NCBI GenBank assembly: GCA_007922195.1 | Contig: ML681963.1 | Location: 56,301,672 to 56,365,671 of the forward strand | Direction of reading: 5' to 3' | DNA length: 64,000 bases | From: Podocnemis expansa | Lineage: Eukaryota; Chordata; Testudines; Podocnemididae | Part shown: piece after piece, positions 10,071 through 22,503 of the stretch | Layout of the letters: each line of letters starts with the position of its first letter | How positions within the stretch are numbered: the first letter of the stretch is position 1 | Position numbers and translations under genes: made by a program | The notes under the pieces: model-generated | Database searches by the model: none | Told to the model about the DNA's origin: nothing | The model's input: only the letters and a program-made list of their open reading frames with translations

Positions 10071-12240
10071 GTTGCAAAGATTCGACACATCTGGCAAAGG
10101 GTCAGGAAGTTCTGCACAGGGAGAAAACTCATGTGGGGAAGGAGAGCCCACAAGAGAAGAGACCAGGAGACAAGGCGTAAGAAGAGTCAAGTGGAAGGTG
10201 AAGAATCAGGGAAGACTTGTGAAGGGCTGGAAGCATAGGAAGGGCAGAAGACTGGTTTCAATTTCAGCTGCTGTTTTGGGATTTTGTAGAACTCCAGGGG
10301 GAATGTACTAGCTAGCCCCTGAAAGAAGTGTGAGGCCTTCACCTCAGGGAGCTAAGAGAGGATTGCAAGCCCATGAAAGGGTGGTGTGGAAGGGCTGCAG
10401 ATGGGTTGAGAAGCCCAGAGAGGAAGTATGGAGCCTGAATTGACAAAAGTAGCCTGCCAAATAAAGAATCCATGGATCTCTTGGGCTAGAACAGCTATTG
10501 CCAGGGAGCTGTAGATGAAGAAAGATATGCCATGCCAAGCCTGCAGTGAGTCCACTTTTCTGTACACCCATGTGCTGAAGCTCTCTTCTGGATGGCATAG
10601 GTGAAAGGAGATTTGAGGAAGAACAAAGAAAGTATATGCCCCATCCCAGTTTGAAGATATGTCTGTTCACTTTGTCTCAGCTCCTTTTTTGTTCTTAATC
10701 TGAATGTTGCTAAAAATTAAAGGCCAGTTATGGTGTAGACCCCACAGCAATGCTGTTAATAAGTCTGAACAACTCAGCAACACCCTTTGGGGTTCAGGCT
10801 TAGCTGGGCAAGAGAAGTTAACCTGGGTATTATCAGGGACATGTGGGCATGCTAATTTTATACAGGTCATTTTGAAGAGCTTGATTGGGATCTTTAACTT
10901 CCAATGTGGCTCTTTGTGGTGCTTTTATAATTACACAAAGGTTCTAATGGCTTAAAAACATTTAGGAGATGTAAATACAAGTACTAATAACATGGCCCAA
11001 TCTTCCCTGGGGTAATGCCTTCTACAGTCTCTTGCAAAGGATTTATAAGATAGATCGGGAAAGAAAAGCCACAAAAGAGCAGGTAAGGGAAGAATTTCAA
11101 ACAGATGGGAGTGTTGGAGTGCAGCATGGCTTTGAAAGACCAGTCATAAACCATATTTTTAATTAAATTTGCGGAAGTTTGTAACTGATAAAAAGCATTT
11201 TTTGGTTAGTTTATATGGCATTTAGCTGCTTTAATTGGGATGTCTATATTTGGAGTTTGCAGACAGAAACAGATAATAAGAGAATGGAAACAGATCACAG
11301 CGACTTAAAATCCTTGCATTTGCATAGCCCAATTGTTAATGTTATGAAATAGAAACCCTGTTATCAGCTTGCATAAAACAGCTTGTTTTGGTAGATTGCA
11401 AATACTGTGTTTAATTAACCAAGCTTTGGTGACAGTGAATCTTATTGTTATAAGATACGACTCTGGAAATAAAGGCGTTTTTATTTAAATAAAACAAAAG
11501 GGAGTGTTTATCAGAATGTTACTGAATTGTCAGCCTCGCTTGAGAGTTTTCTTTCTGCTACAATTTATGAACTGGAATTGATCAGCAAAGCAGGAGTCTC
11601 TGTCCTGTACAATTAATGAGCTCTCTTTAATTCCAGGCATTAACTACTTTAGCAGCTAAGGGGCAGCAGAAAATCCAGCTTGTTAAATCCCTTGGAAATT
11701 CTGGTTTGATGGGCTTAGTGCTGCTAAATCCATATCTGCCCAGTTAGTCCATTCAAAGTGCTTCTGTCTTGATTATCTTGGGAATTTTCAGACCCATTAC
11801 CACAGCATCTAGGCACAAGTATGTGTTTCCACACAGGTAGATGATAATTATGATACAGTTAATAAAGGTCACCTGACATTCATAAATTATTTGACCGCAC
11901 TGAATTCTAAAGGAAGATTTTCACCTGACAGGCCAAGCATGTCCTACAGCATATCTGATATGGAGAATAAAAGAGCTGGTTGAGAAATGATATATTTTTT
12001 TTCCTTCAGTAATAATTTGATGCAACAAAATTCTTCTGGTTGTTGATGTTTTACGTGTTTCACACAAAACCCGACTTGGTATTGTTTTAGGGGTTTTTCA
12101 ATAAAGCCTGAACCAGGTTGGAGAAAAATGATTTTTTTCATGACATTTTCCCATTGTGTCATAATGTTATTTTCCAGTAGAAAACTTCCTACCCAGTTTA
12201 GAGAATACTTTTTGCTTCCTTGATTGCAAACTGTGAGCCT
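10069..12240. other. No gene; AT-rich unique DNA
   Basis: No recognisable gene or repeat. From about 11150 to 11960 the sequence is AT-rich with many TTAATTA/ATTAAT words and no repeat resemblance, the look of conserved non-coding DNA, though conservation cannot be judged from one sequence. Confidence 0.45.
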
Positions 12241-12382
12241 CTATGCAAGTCTGAACAACAAACAAGGAGTCCTGTTGCACTTAAAGATTAAGAAATATGT
12301 TAGTCTTTAAGTGCCACAGGACTCCTTGTTTGTTTACTGAACTAGACTAACACAACTGTGCCTTTGGAACTATACAAGTCTG
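12241..12382. mobile_element. Short inverted PLE-end pair with 13-bp TSD
   Basis: A minus-strand PLE tip (AACAAGGAGTCCTGTTGCAC, from about 12261) runs directly into a plus-strand tip (TTAGTCTTTAAGTGCCACAG, ends about 12369), giving a near-perfect hairpin of about 116 bases. It is bracketed by CTATGCAAGTCTG (12241-12253) and CTATACAAGTCTG (12370-12382), a 13-bp duplication with one mismatch. No third target copy lies at the junction, so the inverted pair was inserted as one unit. Confidence 0.85.
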
Positions 12383-14067
12383 CTTTGCAAATAATGACCA
12401 CCACAGAGTCTACACAGGCTGACTGAACTTGAATGGTTCCACACGGTTTTCAGGAGCGCAGACTATTATGGGAGTTTTTATCAACCTTTGCAAAACCATG
12501 TATTTCCACAGGGAGGCTTCTGTGCCTACACCCATTTTACAGGAGTAAATGGGGAAGGGGGACTGACATGCAGTTAGCACTCACAGGTCATATTAGGTGT
12601 TTGAGCCACTAGCACTGCATGAGGAATGTCCTTCCTTGTCTTTAGGGGAAGAAATAGTAGTGGAGAGAACTGGAGAGGAACAAAGTGGCAGCCTTGCTGG
12701 GTGATTGACTGGCTGGGCAGGGGTGTTCTGTGCCCTTTGTACGCTGGATAATTCTATGAAACACACCTGCATGATAGTGAGAATAGGCAGCTCTTCCCTA
12801 GAGTTTTTCATTTGTAAATCTTAAAGTGCTATTCAGTATCAGTACCCTCATTTTATAGCTGGGGAAGCTGCCTCAAACCACTGTTGCATTATTGTATGGT
12901 ATAGCATGTAGGGACATTATTGCAGAAGAATGAGTAATTCTATTTATAAGGACATAAGAGCTGAGGTTGCTTAGCTGGTCCCTGTTACAAAAGACTTGTG
13001 TTTTCTGTGGCCCAAAACAAAGTCATTTTATTTGGATTCCAGTTTCTCATTTGATCACCTAGGTGTGCTCACCAACCTGATGTACTCTAAACATCACACC
13101 ATTTAATTCCTACCATTCAGGGATTAATCTGCAGAATGGCATGAGTTTTCCCTCTACAATGGAGCTTTTACAAACCTTCCCCTCAGTCTTCTTGGAAAAT
13201 ACATATTTGGGAAGGTTTTATTCACAGGCACAGAATGCAGGTGAAGCCTGTAAGTCATATCATCAAAGAGAATGTAGAGTGAAGTATATCAGAGATCAGC
13301 AGGAGACGCTGCACGCAATAACAGCCCGTGTGAAATCCAGCTGAGAAGAATATTGAGAAACCCACAAGGGCAATTTCCCTCAGGTGATGATTCTCAAGGA
13401 GGAAAGAGACTGGAGATATGAATAGCAGAGAAAAATATCTCAAGGTACCCATTATAAAACTCTCCCAAAGCTGTGAAAAATAGAGCAGTGAATTTCAGGT
13501 GGCATTGGAACTGGGCTCCCCCCATTCAAGACCTTTGAGAAATTGTTGATATGTAAATACAGGGAATTGCAGATGGGAAAGAGTGGCTAAGGAATGGCTA
13601 GGAGGGGTCTTCCAATATATCTGAGGGTGCCTAAGAGCTTGCAACTATTTGTCTGGGTTTCCTGAGTACTCACACATGTACACTGCTCCCCACCTGCTGC
13701 TCATTTGCATCCACAATTTGCATAGTCTGCTTATTGCTCCCCATTCCTACTGGCACAGACAAATCCACTAAGCCCGGCCGCCCCCCCCACCATCAGCTGC
13801 ACTCACAGCCCAGTGGTGCAGTCAGCACCTCTTGCCCTGGCTCTCAGTTAACTGCAAATCCGGTCCCCTTCTGCTCAAAAACATTGCAGGAGCCCATGTT
13901 TCCTTGCTGTCCCAGCTGATCATTCCTTTTCCCCCATCTCTACTGCTGGTGCCACCACCACCTCTTGCCTTCCCTTCTTGCTACTTTGGCCACATCATGC
14001 CAATCACTTTCTGCTCCAGTCACATCTAACCCTTCTCAATATTATCACCTCCTTTTTACACCTGATG
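12383..14067. other. No gene recognised
   Basis: Unclassified sequence with short chance open frames only. Confidence 0.5.
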
Positions 14068-14165
14068 ACACGAAGGCCCAGAGAAGAGGAGTGACTTGCC
14101 CAGGGTCACCTGGTATGTCAGTGGCAGAGAGGGAAACAAGGCCAAGGAGTTTTGGCTCCCAGACA
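14068..14165 (-). repeat. MIR-like SINE fragment
   Basis: Plus-strand words GAGTGACTTGCCCAGGGTCA, GTCAGTGGCAGAGAGGGAA and TGGCTCCCAG are the reverse complement of the MIR core in the usual order. Confidence 0.7.
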
Positions 14166-15064
14166 CATGCAGTAAAGGTGGGAGTTGAGATTTCCAAGAG
14201 AGCCTGTGGCAGTGAGGAACCTCATTCCAGCTGACATTTGAAAAGTCCAACCTATGTCTCCCTCCCTCAGTGGTGACCATCAAATCAGTTTCCTCAAAGG
14301 AGATAGCCACATGCACGACAGCATTGGTGCCATGCAGCCTGCATCTCAACACAGCAGAGCAGCCTTGAAATGGGTTTGTTTGCTGACTGAGGCCGTGGTG
14401 GCTTTATTTAACAAACAATATCCCATTCTTTGACCATGCTTCTGACATGGTTAGGGTGCATGTTTGGGCACTAAGACTGAGGTAACAGATGTAGCCTTCT
14501 TCTATCAATCTGTGTCCCCGTATGGTTTTGCAGGCCTCTAAATGGTGCCATTTTGCAGCTCTCCTGGCTCAGAGAGGTTTTACCTTGGCAAGGGTTGATA
14601 GTGGATGGGTACTGGGTACAACAGGGACATGTGAAGGGCTGAGGGGCTGCCTCTTGTTCCCAGGGACCAGTGATGCAACATGGAGCTGTAAAAACTTGCC
14701 TGAAGTGCAGAGCTGTTGAAGGGAGTTTTGGGCTCAGCATGGGCTTGTTAGTGAAAGTTGGCCTGTGGCTGCTGAGTATAAACCAGCGAAGCCAGACTGA
14801 GCTGGCTTCTGCCACTGGGAAGCTGGTGACTCTCACTGTCCTTGACCTCTCAGCCTCATCTGCCTCTGCACAAGCTCTCCTTGCCCCTACCCCAGGACAC
14901 CTATGACAAGAATTTGACTCTCCATGTCTTTCACCAGGGATTTAATCTCTTCCAGCACCAGTAGCACAAATGCGGGAAGCCCTTCTAGGGAGACACATGC
15001 CTGGTTACAAGCCAGCTGATGGTGGTTGGCTGAGAGTTTAATTCAGGCACCATAGTCCCTAGGC
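14166..15064. other. No gene recognised
   Basis: Unclassified sequence. Overlapping open frames on both strands around 14470-14900 show no known domain. Confidence 0.45.
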
Positions 15065-15330
15065 AGCATGGTTCAGTGACTAGGACACTGAACTGGAAAC
15101 TGGGAGATTTGGGGTCCATCCCTATTTCTGCTCCTGAGTGACCTTGGGTACGTCATTTCTCACGACTGGGCTTTTGTTTCCCCTCCAAGCCTGGGCCTGT
15201 CTTGCCTATTTGGATTGCAAGCTTATTGGGGGCAGGGCTTGCCACTGTGTGTGTACAATGCCTTGCACACTAGGACTTGATGTCAGCTAAGGCCTCCAGG
15301 TGTGACTATTATGCACATAGCAATGACAGA
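15065..15330 (+). repeat. MIR-like SINE, long copy
   Basis: The 5' part has the tRNA-like and core words (AGTGACTAGGACACTGAACT, TGACCTTGGGTACGTCA). The 3' part has GATTGCAAGCTTATTGGGGG, GGGCTTGCC and GTGTACAATGCCTTGCACA, the tail typical of reptilian MIR-like SINEs. Moderately diverged. Confidence 0.7.
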
Positions 15331-15405
15331 GGCCTTGGGAACTCTGGGCTAAGGCTGCTAACAAGAGAGCCATTTTCACTACTAGTAATTTTGGGGTAAG
15401 GACTG

Positions 15406-15435
15406 GAGCAGAGCAGAGCAGAGCAGAGCAGAGCA
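15406..15435. repeat. (GAGCA)n pentanucleotide repeat
   Basis: Six tandem GAGCA units. Confidence 0.95.
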
Positions 15436-17045
15436 GGAATGAGATTTTCTGTGTCATGGAAAACTCTGCAATTTTAGAAAATTTTCTGTTCCAGAAAAAA
15501 ATGTTTCAAAAATTTCCTGTGATGTGCAGTTCAGAAAAGGATATTGTTCCAGGATAATGGAAACCTTTCCTTTGGGTAACACTAAAAAGTTTTGACTTTT
15601 CAAAATGTGTTATTACACTGAAAAGCTGTTATGAAATGGAAAATTGAGACATCTTATTTTTACTTTATTGGAAAAGCTCCAATTGTTTAGTTCAATAGTT
15701 TAGTCCAATTGTTTTTCATTCCAAACAAAATTTCACTGAAATTGACACATTTCTATGAAATGTGCCAATTTCAACAAATGGCATATTCTGCTGGAAAAGT
15801 GTTCTGTCAGCAAATTCCTTATGCCTTGGAACTGGTCTCAGGCTACAGACACCTTTCACAATGGCCTCTGTTTTTACAAGGGGGCCTGCAGTCCTGAAGT
15901 ATCCTGAGCCCTGGAGGCAGACAGCTGCATGGAGGTTTAAGGGTTAATCCCAGCAGGAGTTCTCAGCCCTGGAGAATTTCCAGTGCAACTGAACTTAGCT
16001 CCAAATGGTGAAAATCTCCCACCAGCAGCTCCTAATCATAAAGGTGAGTTTAGTGGTTAAGGGGCTCCTCTTTGTATGACACCACCATTCTCCCTCCCTC
16101 ACCTTCCTGAAGGATCCAAGAGTCCTCCTGAAATTCCAAGTTGTCATTACAGTACTATCATCCTTAAATAAATCTTCTGCTTTGCCTCATTCATTTTGTG
16201 GAAATTTACACCCTCTGACAGGCATTTGCTGGAAAAGAGGCTCCTAAAGTAATTACTTGAGGTTTAAACTCCTGTCCCTGTTTCTCTCCTTTCTTGGCTT
16301 TCAAGGGTTAATAATCCTCTTGACAAAGCACAGCAGCCACGTATATCCACTTTAGTAATTGAAATCAATTTCTCTGCCTTATCTTGAGGAAACCTGTATA
16401 GTCGAGACACTAATCTGCAGGCTCCAGCATCTTTTAAATGAAAAACCTATTTGAAAAAAGAAAAAAAAAACACCCCCACAAGCTTTTCCCCGTCTGATGA
16501 TATTCTTTTGCTCACTCTCTGGTGAGAGGAGAGGCTGATACTGATACAAACTCCATGCCTGCGAGTGTCTTTTTATACTTTAACACCCATTATTGTCTAG
16601 CTTTGGAGCTGCCTGGACAGAAAATATTGCTTAAATCCTTCCTCTCACAGCCCTTCCTGATCCATTAGCTGATTCTTTTGATTTCTCTTTCACAAAGGAG
16701 CAGGACAATTCCCCTCAGAGTCACTACTGTGGAAGGGCAGTTACACTGGTGCCCAAGGCAGGATGGCAAGGAAAGCCTCAAACCTATTGATGGACTTTGG
16801 GTGAATTCTCCAGTTCTTTCTTTAGATAAATAAATAACAGGTTTTGTAACAGCCAAAGGCATACAGGGCTAGACTCTCTGTGGGGCTACATCAGCTGAGG
16901 CAGTCATGCTGGTCCACACTGAATTGGTTCTCGGCTTTTCTGATCTGCATGGAAGAAGCAGCAAGAAGTGTAAGAATCTCCCACCCTTCCCTGTTACTCA
17001 TGTAACTGTCCTAAATGTACCACTTCTCCATGCCATAGCAATAAC
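15436..17045. other. No gene recognised
   Basis: Unclassified DNA, with a poly(A)-rich run at about 16455-16470. Confidence 0.5.
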
Positions 17046-18046
17046 TTAGGGTATGTCCACACACAGGTTTTAGATAGAAATAACACTGGTTATTTCGATT
17101 GAAAAGATGGCATGTCCACACGACGTTTCCTTATTTTGAAATAAGGAACTCCCTTATTTCAAAATAAGGAAAATCATTTTGATATAATAAAATGTAGCAT
17201 TATATCAATAATGAGGGTTATCTCAAAACTGTCCTTTTGAAATAACCCAGTGTGGCTGTGTTATATTGATATGACCCACATATAGATATAACAGTTCAAC
17301 CTTCCTCCCAGGGTGCATGACACCCTGGAAGGAAGCCCCGCCCCCCAGCACGCTGGCCAGGGACCAGATCAGCACCTTGGCCAGGGACAGAGGAGAGATG
17401 CAGGGGGGCACAGGGGGGCCCATGCCCCCCTCCAGCTGGCTAGCCCAGTGGTGGGGGAAACACCCTGTGCCCAGCTCTCCACGTGCTAGCAGGGCACACA
17501 GGGAAAGGGAGTCTCGCACGGCTGGCATGCCTGCAGCTGGCCGGGCTCATGGGGGCAGGGAGTCCCATGCATCCAGCTTCCCCCCGTGCTAGTGGGGGGG
17601 GGATGCTGGGTGCACGGGACTCCCTGCTTCCACCGCCCAGCCAGGTATGGGGGAGCGGAAGCCAAGCCACAGTCCCATCTTCCCTTGCCTTCCTGCGCTG
17701 GAAGGCTGCAGCCAGTCTGGGGGGATGTCTTTTCACCCACTGGGTTCTGGGAGCCCAGAGCCAGTGGGGGCTTTTTTTCCCCTTCCACTGGCTCTCCTGG
17801 GGAGACCCAGGCAGGGGATTGGGCGGTGACATGGCCTTGCAGGGGGCCATGTTGCCACACCTCCCAGAGTGTCCCTCTCCTAAATCAAACTAGCAAGTCC
17901 TGCCCCAGACATGCTAGTTCTACTTTTTTTTGTGGGGACCTGTTAAATCGATTTATGTTAAATCGCTTAAATGGTTGTTATACTGATTTAACTTAAATCG
18001 CTTCAAGTTAAATCGATTTAACTCCCTGTGTGTGGACATAGACTTA
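17046..18046. mobile_element. Chimeric Harbinger-type MITE, TSD TTA
   Basis: The element (17049-18043) is flanked by TTA on both sides. Ends are GGGTATGTCCACACACAG and its inverted partner CTGTGTGTGGACATAGAC. The left arm uses TTATTTCGAAATAA-type words, but the right arm uses AAATCGATTTAA-type words, so the arms do not match beyond the tips. The middle (about 17310-17830) is GC-rich, and 17830-17925 matches, in reverse, the 5' interior of the Harbinger copy at 39651-41114. Overlapping open frames in the GC-rich core have no recognised domain. Confidence 0.8.
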
Positions 18047-19432
18047 GGGAATGAGAGATTGGATCAGTCTCCATGGACTACTGAGTCCCTGGGACTATCA
18101 TCAGGCTGGGACTGATGTTAATCACAATAGAGGTGTCTTTGGGTGTCCTGTAGGACCTGGATTGAGGAAACTGTTAGCTCATTTCATAAAGGCCACCATA
18201 CACGGAGGGACAGTCTGTTGTTTCATGCTGAACATCCTCAAACTTGAGGTGGTTGGAAAAATCCCAACGTTTTGAGGGTTGGGGTAGCGGTTTAATCAGT
18301 AATTTAATTTTCAATGAAAAATGTCATTGGAAATGCAAAGTGTGACTGTTTGCCTAGCTCTACCAGTGAACTTTGGTGAAAGGCTCCATGTTGTACCACT
18401 CTCTGAAGCCTCTGATCCATCTAGATCCTAGCAAGTAGCAGGCAGAGAAGCAACTAAACAGGACTAAGCGGAAATCTAGCCTGGGGTTATATAGAGACTA
18501 TAGGGGCTTCTTTGGGGAGTAAGGTGGTCTTAGGCCTCTTCATGCAGTAGAATATCTGGTTTCTTTTGCCCTTTTTGTAGCTTTGTCTCTTGTTCTCATC
18601 CCCACTGGCCATTGCAAGAGGCTTTGCTGTGAAAGAGACTCTCCTGTTTGACATTGAAACAGTCCAGGTGCCCAAGTCTCCCCAGTGACCTTGTTTCTAA
18701 AACATATTGCTGTGAGTATGCGTGCCTGTTTTCATTAACAGAGCCTGGGTAATCCATACCGATGCTTGTTATGCATGGACAGTTAAGATTCTGGCCCTTT
18801 TATCAAACTTCAGCTGAGATGCAGCTATGTCTCCTTAAAAATAGCAGGGCATTGGAAGCCAGAAATACTTAGGTGTGATTCCCAGTTCTGACACTGTTCC
18901 TGATGGTGACTTAACTTCTGTACCATACAATAATGACAGCAAAGCTGGCTGACCTCCCTGGATGTGGGGGAATTGGAGAGACCGAATTAAACGTCTGTGA
19001 AACATTTCCAGATCCTGGGACACAAAGAATCACACAGCCAGCAAAGGATATGTACCTACCCTGGGGACTCTGGAAACTGGGCTGGATTAACACTTTTGTG
19101 GACCCAGGGGTGTAAGATTTTGTAGGGCCCTTGGTTGGCCACCAGCCAGCTTAGGAGCAGCAGAGTGGGATCTCTGGCACCCAGGGGGCCATACTTACAT
19201 TGCCCCCTCCATCAGGGGAAGCACACCAGGGAAGGGATCTGTGGGCTCATGTCCCACTCTCCCCCTGCTGTGGGGACGGTGAGGCAACCATGACAGGCTC
19301 TGTGTGGGTCCCTTCTTATGTGCAAGTCAGGGTCGTAGGACACCTTGGCTGTCTGAGAGCTGTGACAGGCCGGGCAGTGGGGCTCCTGCTCTCACATTTC
19401 CCTCCAGCTTTCCCTCCCCTCCCCACATACTA
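18047..19432. other. No gene; weak SINE-like part
   Basis: Mostly unclassified. Around 18855-18930 words such as GATTCCCAGTTCTGACAC resemble a worn plus-strand MIR-like SINE. Near 19090-19200 is a GC-rich piece of unknown origin. Confidence 0.4.
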
Positions 19433-19889
19433 TCTTCCCTCACAAGTTTCAAAGGGCCAGCTGTGTTAGTCTAGTTCAGCAAAACAAACAAGGAATCCTG
19501 TGGCACTTTTAAAAACTAAAAAATTTGTTTATCGCATGAGCTTTCATGGGAGAAAATCTGACTTCGTTGGACGCTTTGAAGATGGGGGACCATCCCTGGC
19601 TCCAAGCCTCTTGCGAGAGGCTCAAAGAGGGAGACGATCCCTGCGGCTCCTCACAAGCGGCAGGAGCCATCTTGGAGCGGCTGCTGCTTGGAGACTGCTC
19701 CTGCCACTTGTAAAAAGTGGCATGGACTGTCTCCGGCTCTGAGCCTCTTGCAGGAGGCTTGAAGCTGGATCGGGCCCCTGCCACTGCTGACAAGTGGCGG
19801 CGGCAGTGGCTAGATCAGGCCCTGGTGCAGGATCAGGGCTGCATGTGGGGGCCTGCCCTGGGTCCCAAACCCCCTCCAGTAATGCCCCT

Positions 19890-20158
19890 GATTATGGCAG
19901 CATTTTTATGGCCGACTTAGAACAATGCTTCCTCAAGTTTCATCCCAAAGAACCTCTTCTCTCCTTATGGTTCATTGATGACATCTTCATCATCTGGACC
20001 CACAATAGGGATGCCCTTGAAGATTTCCACGGAAATTTCAACAATTTCCACTCCACAATCAAACTTAGCCTGAAACACTGCACACAGGAGATCCACTTTC
20101 TGGACACTACAGTACGGATTAGTGATGGACATGGAAGCACCACCCTATACTGAAAACC
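19890..20158 (+). pseudogene. Penelope-like reverse transcriptase fragment
   Basis: The frame reads GSIFMADLEQCFLKFHPKEP, then SLWFIDDIFIIWTHNRDALE, HSTIKLSLKHCT, and IHFLDTTVRIS. This covers the PLE RT palm around motif C, where FIDD replaces the usual YADD, keeping the two Asp residues. A stop ends the frame at about 20153. The coding sequence resumes after the MITE at 21288. Confidence 0.88.
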
Positions 20159-20169
20159 TACTGATAGCT

Positions 20170-21287
20170 ATAGGGTATGTCCACACAGGGCTTTTATTTT
20201 GAAACAACACTGGTTGTTTTGAAATAAAAGTCCCTATGTCCACACGATGTTTTCTTGTTTTGAAAGAAGGGAGCTCCTTGTTTCGAAACAAGAGCCCTCC
20301 TTTCAAAACAGCTTAAACCACTTTGCTTTTGAAAGGAGTGTTATTTCGAAAGCAGTTGTTTTGAAATAATGCCGTTTGGACATGTTATTTCGAAACAAGG
20401 ATTGTTTTGAAATAACAAGGACCTTCCCCCCAGGGTGCATAGCACTCTGGGGGGAAGGTTCCACCCCCCCTGCAGCCTGGCCAGGGATCAGCACCCTGGC
20501 CAGGGTGCTGAGTGGAGTGCAAGGGGTCCAAGGGTGCCCCAGCCAGCTTCCCCCATGCTTCCCCTTGCTGGGAGCGGGGGGGGTTGTCTCTGCCCCCTTC
20601 ACCCCCCCACCCTTGGCAAGGGGAAGCAGGGGGAAGCCGGCTGGGCACCCCCAGGGCTCTGCCCCCCGCCCGGGCTGCGGGGGAGCTGCTGGCCCCGCAG
20701 CCCGGTCAGGGGGACTGCAGCCCCCACGGGGTGGCTGCTCCAGGGGCGGCTCACTCCGCCGCTGGAGCTGCCCCCAAGCCCGGGGCACCCCGCCACCCCG
20801 GGGTTCACCAGCGCCCAGCCCCTGCTCCTGCTGGGGCAGGGGGGGCCTTCCCCTGCTCCCCCGCCACTCCTGCCACAGACGGGGGGGGCTTCCCCAGCGC
20901 CCCCCCCGCTGCTTCTGCCACGGTGGGGCCGGGGCCGCCTCGCGCCTGGGATTCCCCGGTGCCACCCCCACCTGCTCCTGCCAGCAGGACCAGGTGGGGG
21001 GGGCGCCAGGCACCCCGGGCGGGAGGCGGCCCCGGCCCCACCTATGGCAGAAGCGGTGGGGGGGCAGGGGAATCCCAGGTGTGGGGTTCCCTGGCCCAGC
21101 ACAAGCCTCCCTGCCCCTCCCCTGCCCTATCTTGAAATAGCATGTCCACTGTGTTGACATGCTATTTCGATTCCCGCTTTTTTTGTTATTTCGAAATAAG
21201 GCATTTTGAAATAAGGCATTATTTCAAAACGGCTTGTTTCAAAACGGCTTGTTTCGAAACAATGGCTTGTGTGTGGACATAGCCATA
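20170..21287. mobile_element. Long foldback MITE (1.1 kb), TSD ATA
   Basis: The element (20173-21284) starts GGGTATGTCCACACAG and ends GTGTGTGGACATAGCC, flanked by ATA on both sides. The arms carry TTTTGAAATAA/TTGTTTCGAAACAA words. The 20420-21120 core is extremely GC-rich. It produces overlapping open frames up to 285 codons on both strands, but these are Pro/Gly/Ala-rich low-complexity translations with no domain, so I do not call genes. The start of the core (AGGGTGCATAGCACTCTGG) resembles 17310 onward. Confidence 0.85.
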
Positions 21288-21507
21288 GTTACCTACATCC
21301 CTCAAACTTTCATCCAAAACACACCACACAATCCATTGTCTACAGTCAAGCCTTAAGATATAACCAGAAGTGAAGAAACAGATTGACAGAGCCAGATGAG
21401 CACCCCAAAGTCAACTACTACAGAAGAAGCCTAACAAGGAAAACAACAAAATACCGTTAGTCATCACATACTACCCCCAAATCAGACCTCTACAGGACAT
21501 CTTCAAG

Positions 21508-22503
21508 GATCTACAGCAGCTGACATCACTAGCATATCGCCCAGGGGGCATCAGCCCCCTGAGCTGCAGACCCAGCCCCCACTAATTTTTGTGAGCTGGA
21601 GTAAGCGCAGGCACAGAAACTCTTCCTGCCTGCTTCAATTCAGCTGCCGCCCTGCCCTGGAACATGCAGCTGAGCCACCTCACGTAAGCAAGTTCCAAAG
21701 GGGCAGCTGTGTTAGTCTAGTAAAGCAGAAAAAACCCCAAGGAGTCTTGTGGCACTTCAAGACTAACAGATTTATTTATCGCATGAGCTTTCATGGGAGA
21801 ATATCCCACTTTGTCTTCTCCCACGTAAGCTCATGCAATAAATAAACCTGTTAGTGTTTAAGTGCCACAAGACGCCTTGCTTTTTTTTTTCTCATATAAG
21901 CAGTGGCAGAGAGGGAATTTAAAATCCCAGTCTGCCTACAAGTTAGTGACTCCCCCTCCCTAGCACAGCAACAGGTAAGTAGTGCTGCGCACCTCTCTCT
22001 CTCTCTCTCCCCCCTCCCCTCCATCTGTCTCTCTCTTTCTTGGGGGGGTGAGGTGGGGATCAGCCCCACTGGCTCCAGGGTCAGGCCAGTGGTGTGGTAG
22101 AGGGGTAATTAGGCCAGGTGCCAGGGCCAGGTGGGGATCAGCTCCCCCCAGGGTCAGGCTGGTGGGGGCTGCAGGCAAGAGGGCCCAGGGCCTGTGGGTG
22201 ATTCCTCTACCTTACCCCCAAGCCCAGGCAGTGTAGCCCAGGGGTTGCAGAAGGCTCCCTCCAAACCCAAAGCTGAGGTGTTGGAGCCTGTGGAGGGTTG
22301 GATTGTGCCCAGGTCACCTGAGGTCATCTGGCACCAGCAGGAGCTGGATCAGGGCTCCCAGCAGCTGCTAGGGCTGGATGCAGCCATGGCTGCCGACTGG
22401 AAACAGCCAATCTGGCTCCCGGATTGGGGCCACATGGCAGAGAGCAGGGCCGGGACCCAGGTCCCAGCCCCTTTTTCAGGGCAGCAATGCCCGTGATCTA
22501 CAG
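21508..22503. mobile_element. Unclassified insertion with 9-bp direct repeat
   Basis: GATCTACAG occurs at 21508-21516 and 22495-22503, and the PLE reads across if the 978 bases between are removed. The insertion is GC-rich, with a (CT)n-rich stretch at about 21990-22040. Near its left side CAGGGGGCATCAGCCCC (from 21551) loosely mirrors the right end, which reads back as GGGCATTGCTGCCC, hinting at hAT-like ends. An inverted PLE pair is nested at 21691-21892. Confidence 0.6.
21681..21902. mobile_element. Inverted PLE-end pair nested in insertion
   Basis: A minus-strand PLE end starting AGTTCCAAAGGGGCAGCTG meets a plus-strand end at about 21815 that finishes in AGTGCCACAAGACGCCTTG. The flanks CACGTAAGCA (21681-21690) and CATATAAGCA (21893-21902) match at 8 of 10 bases, consistent with one duplication around the pair. 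Confidence 0.75.

Noticed and set aside
17223..17996. Overlapping frames of 124-136 codons in several frames
   Set aside because: Located in the GC-rich centre of a MITE, present on both strands, no family features.
20303..21160. Open frames of 240-285 codons on both strands
   Set aside because: They lie in the GC-rich core of a MITE, overlap each other in several frames, and translate to Pro/Gly/Ala-rich low-complexity sequence with no domain.
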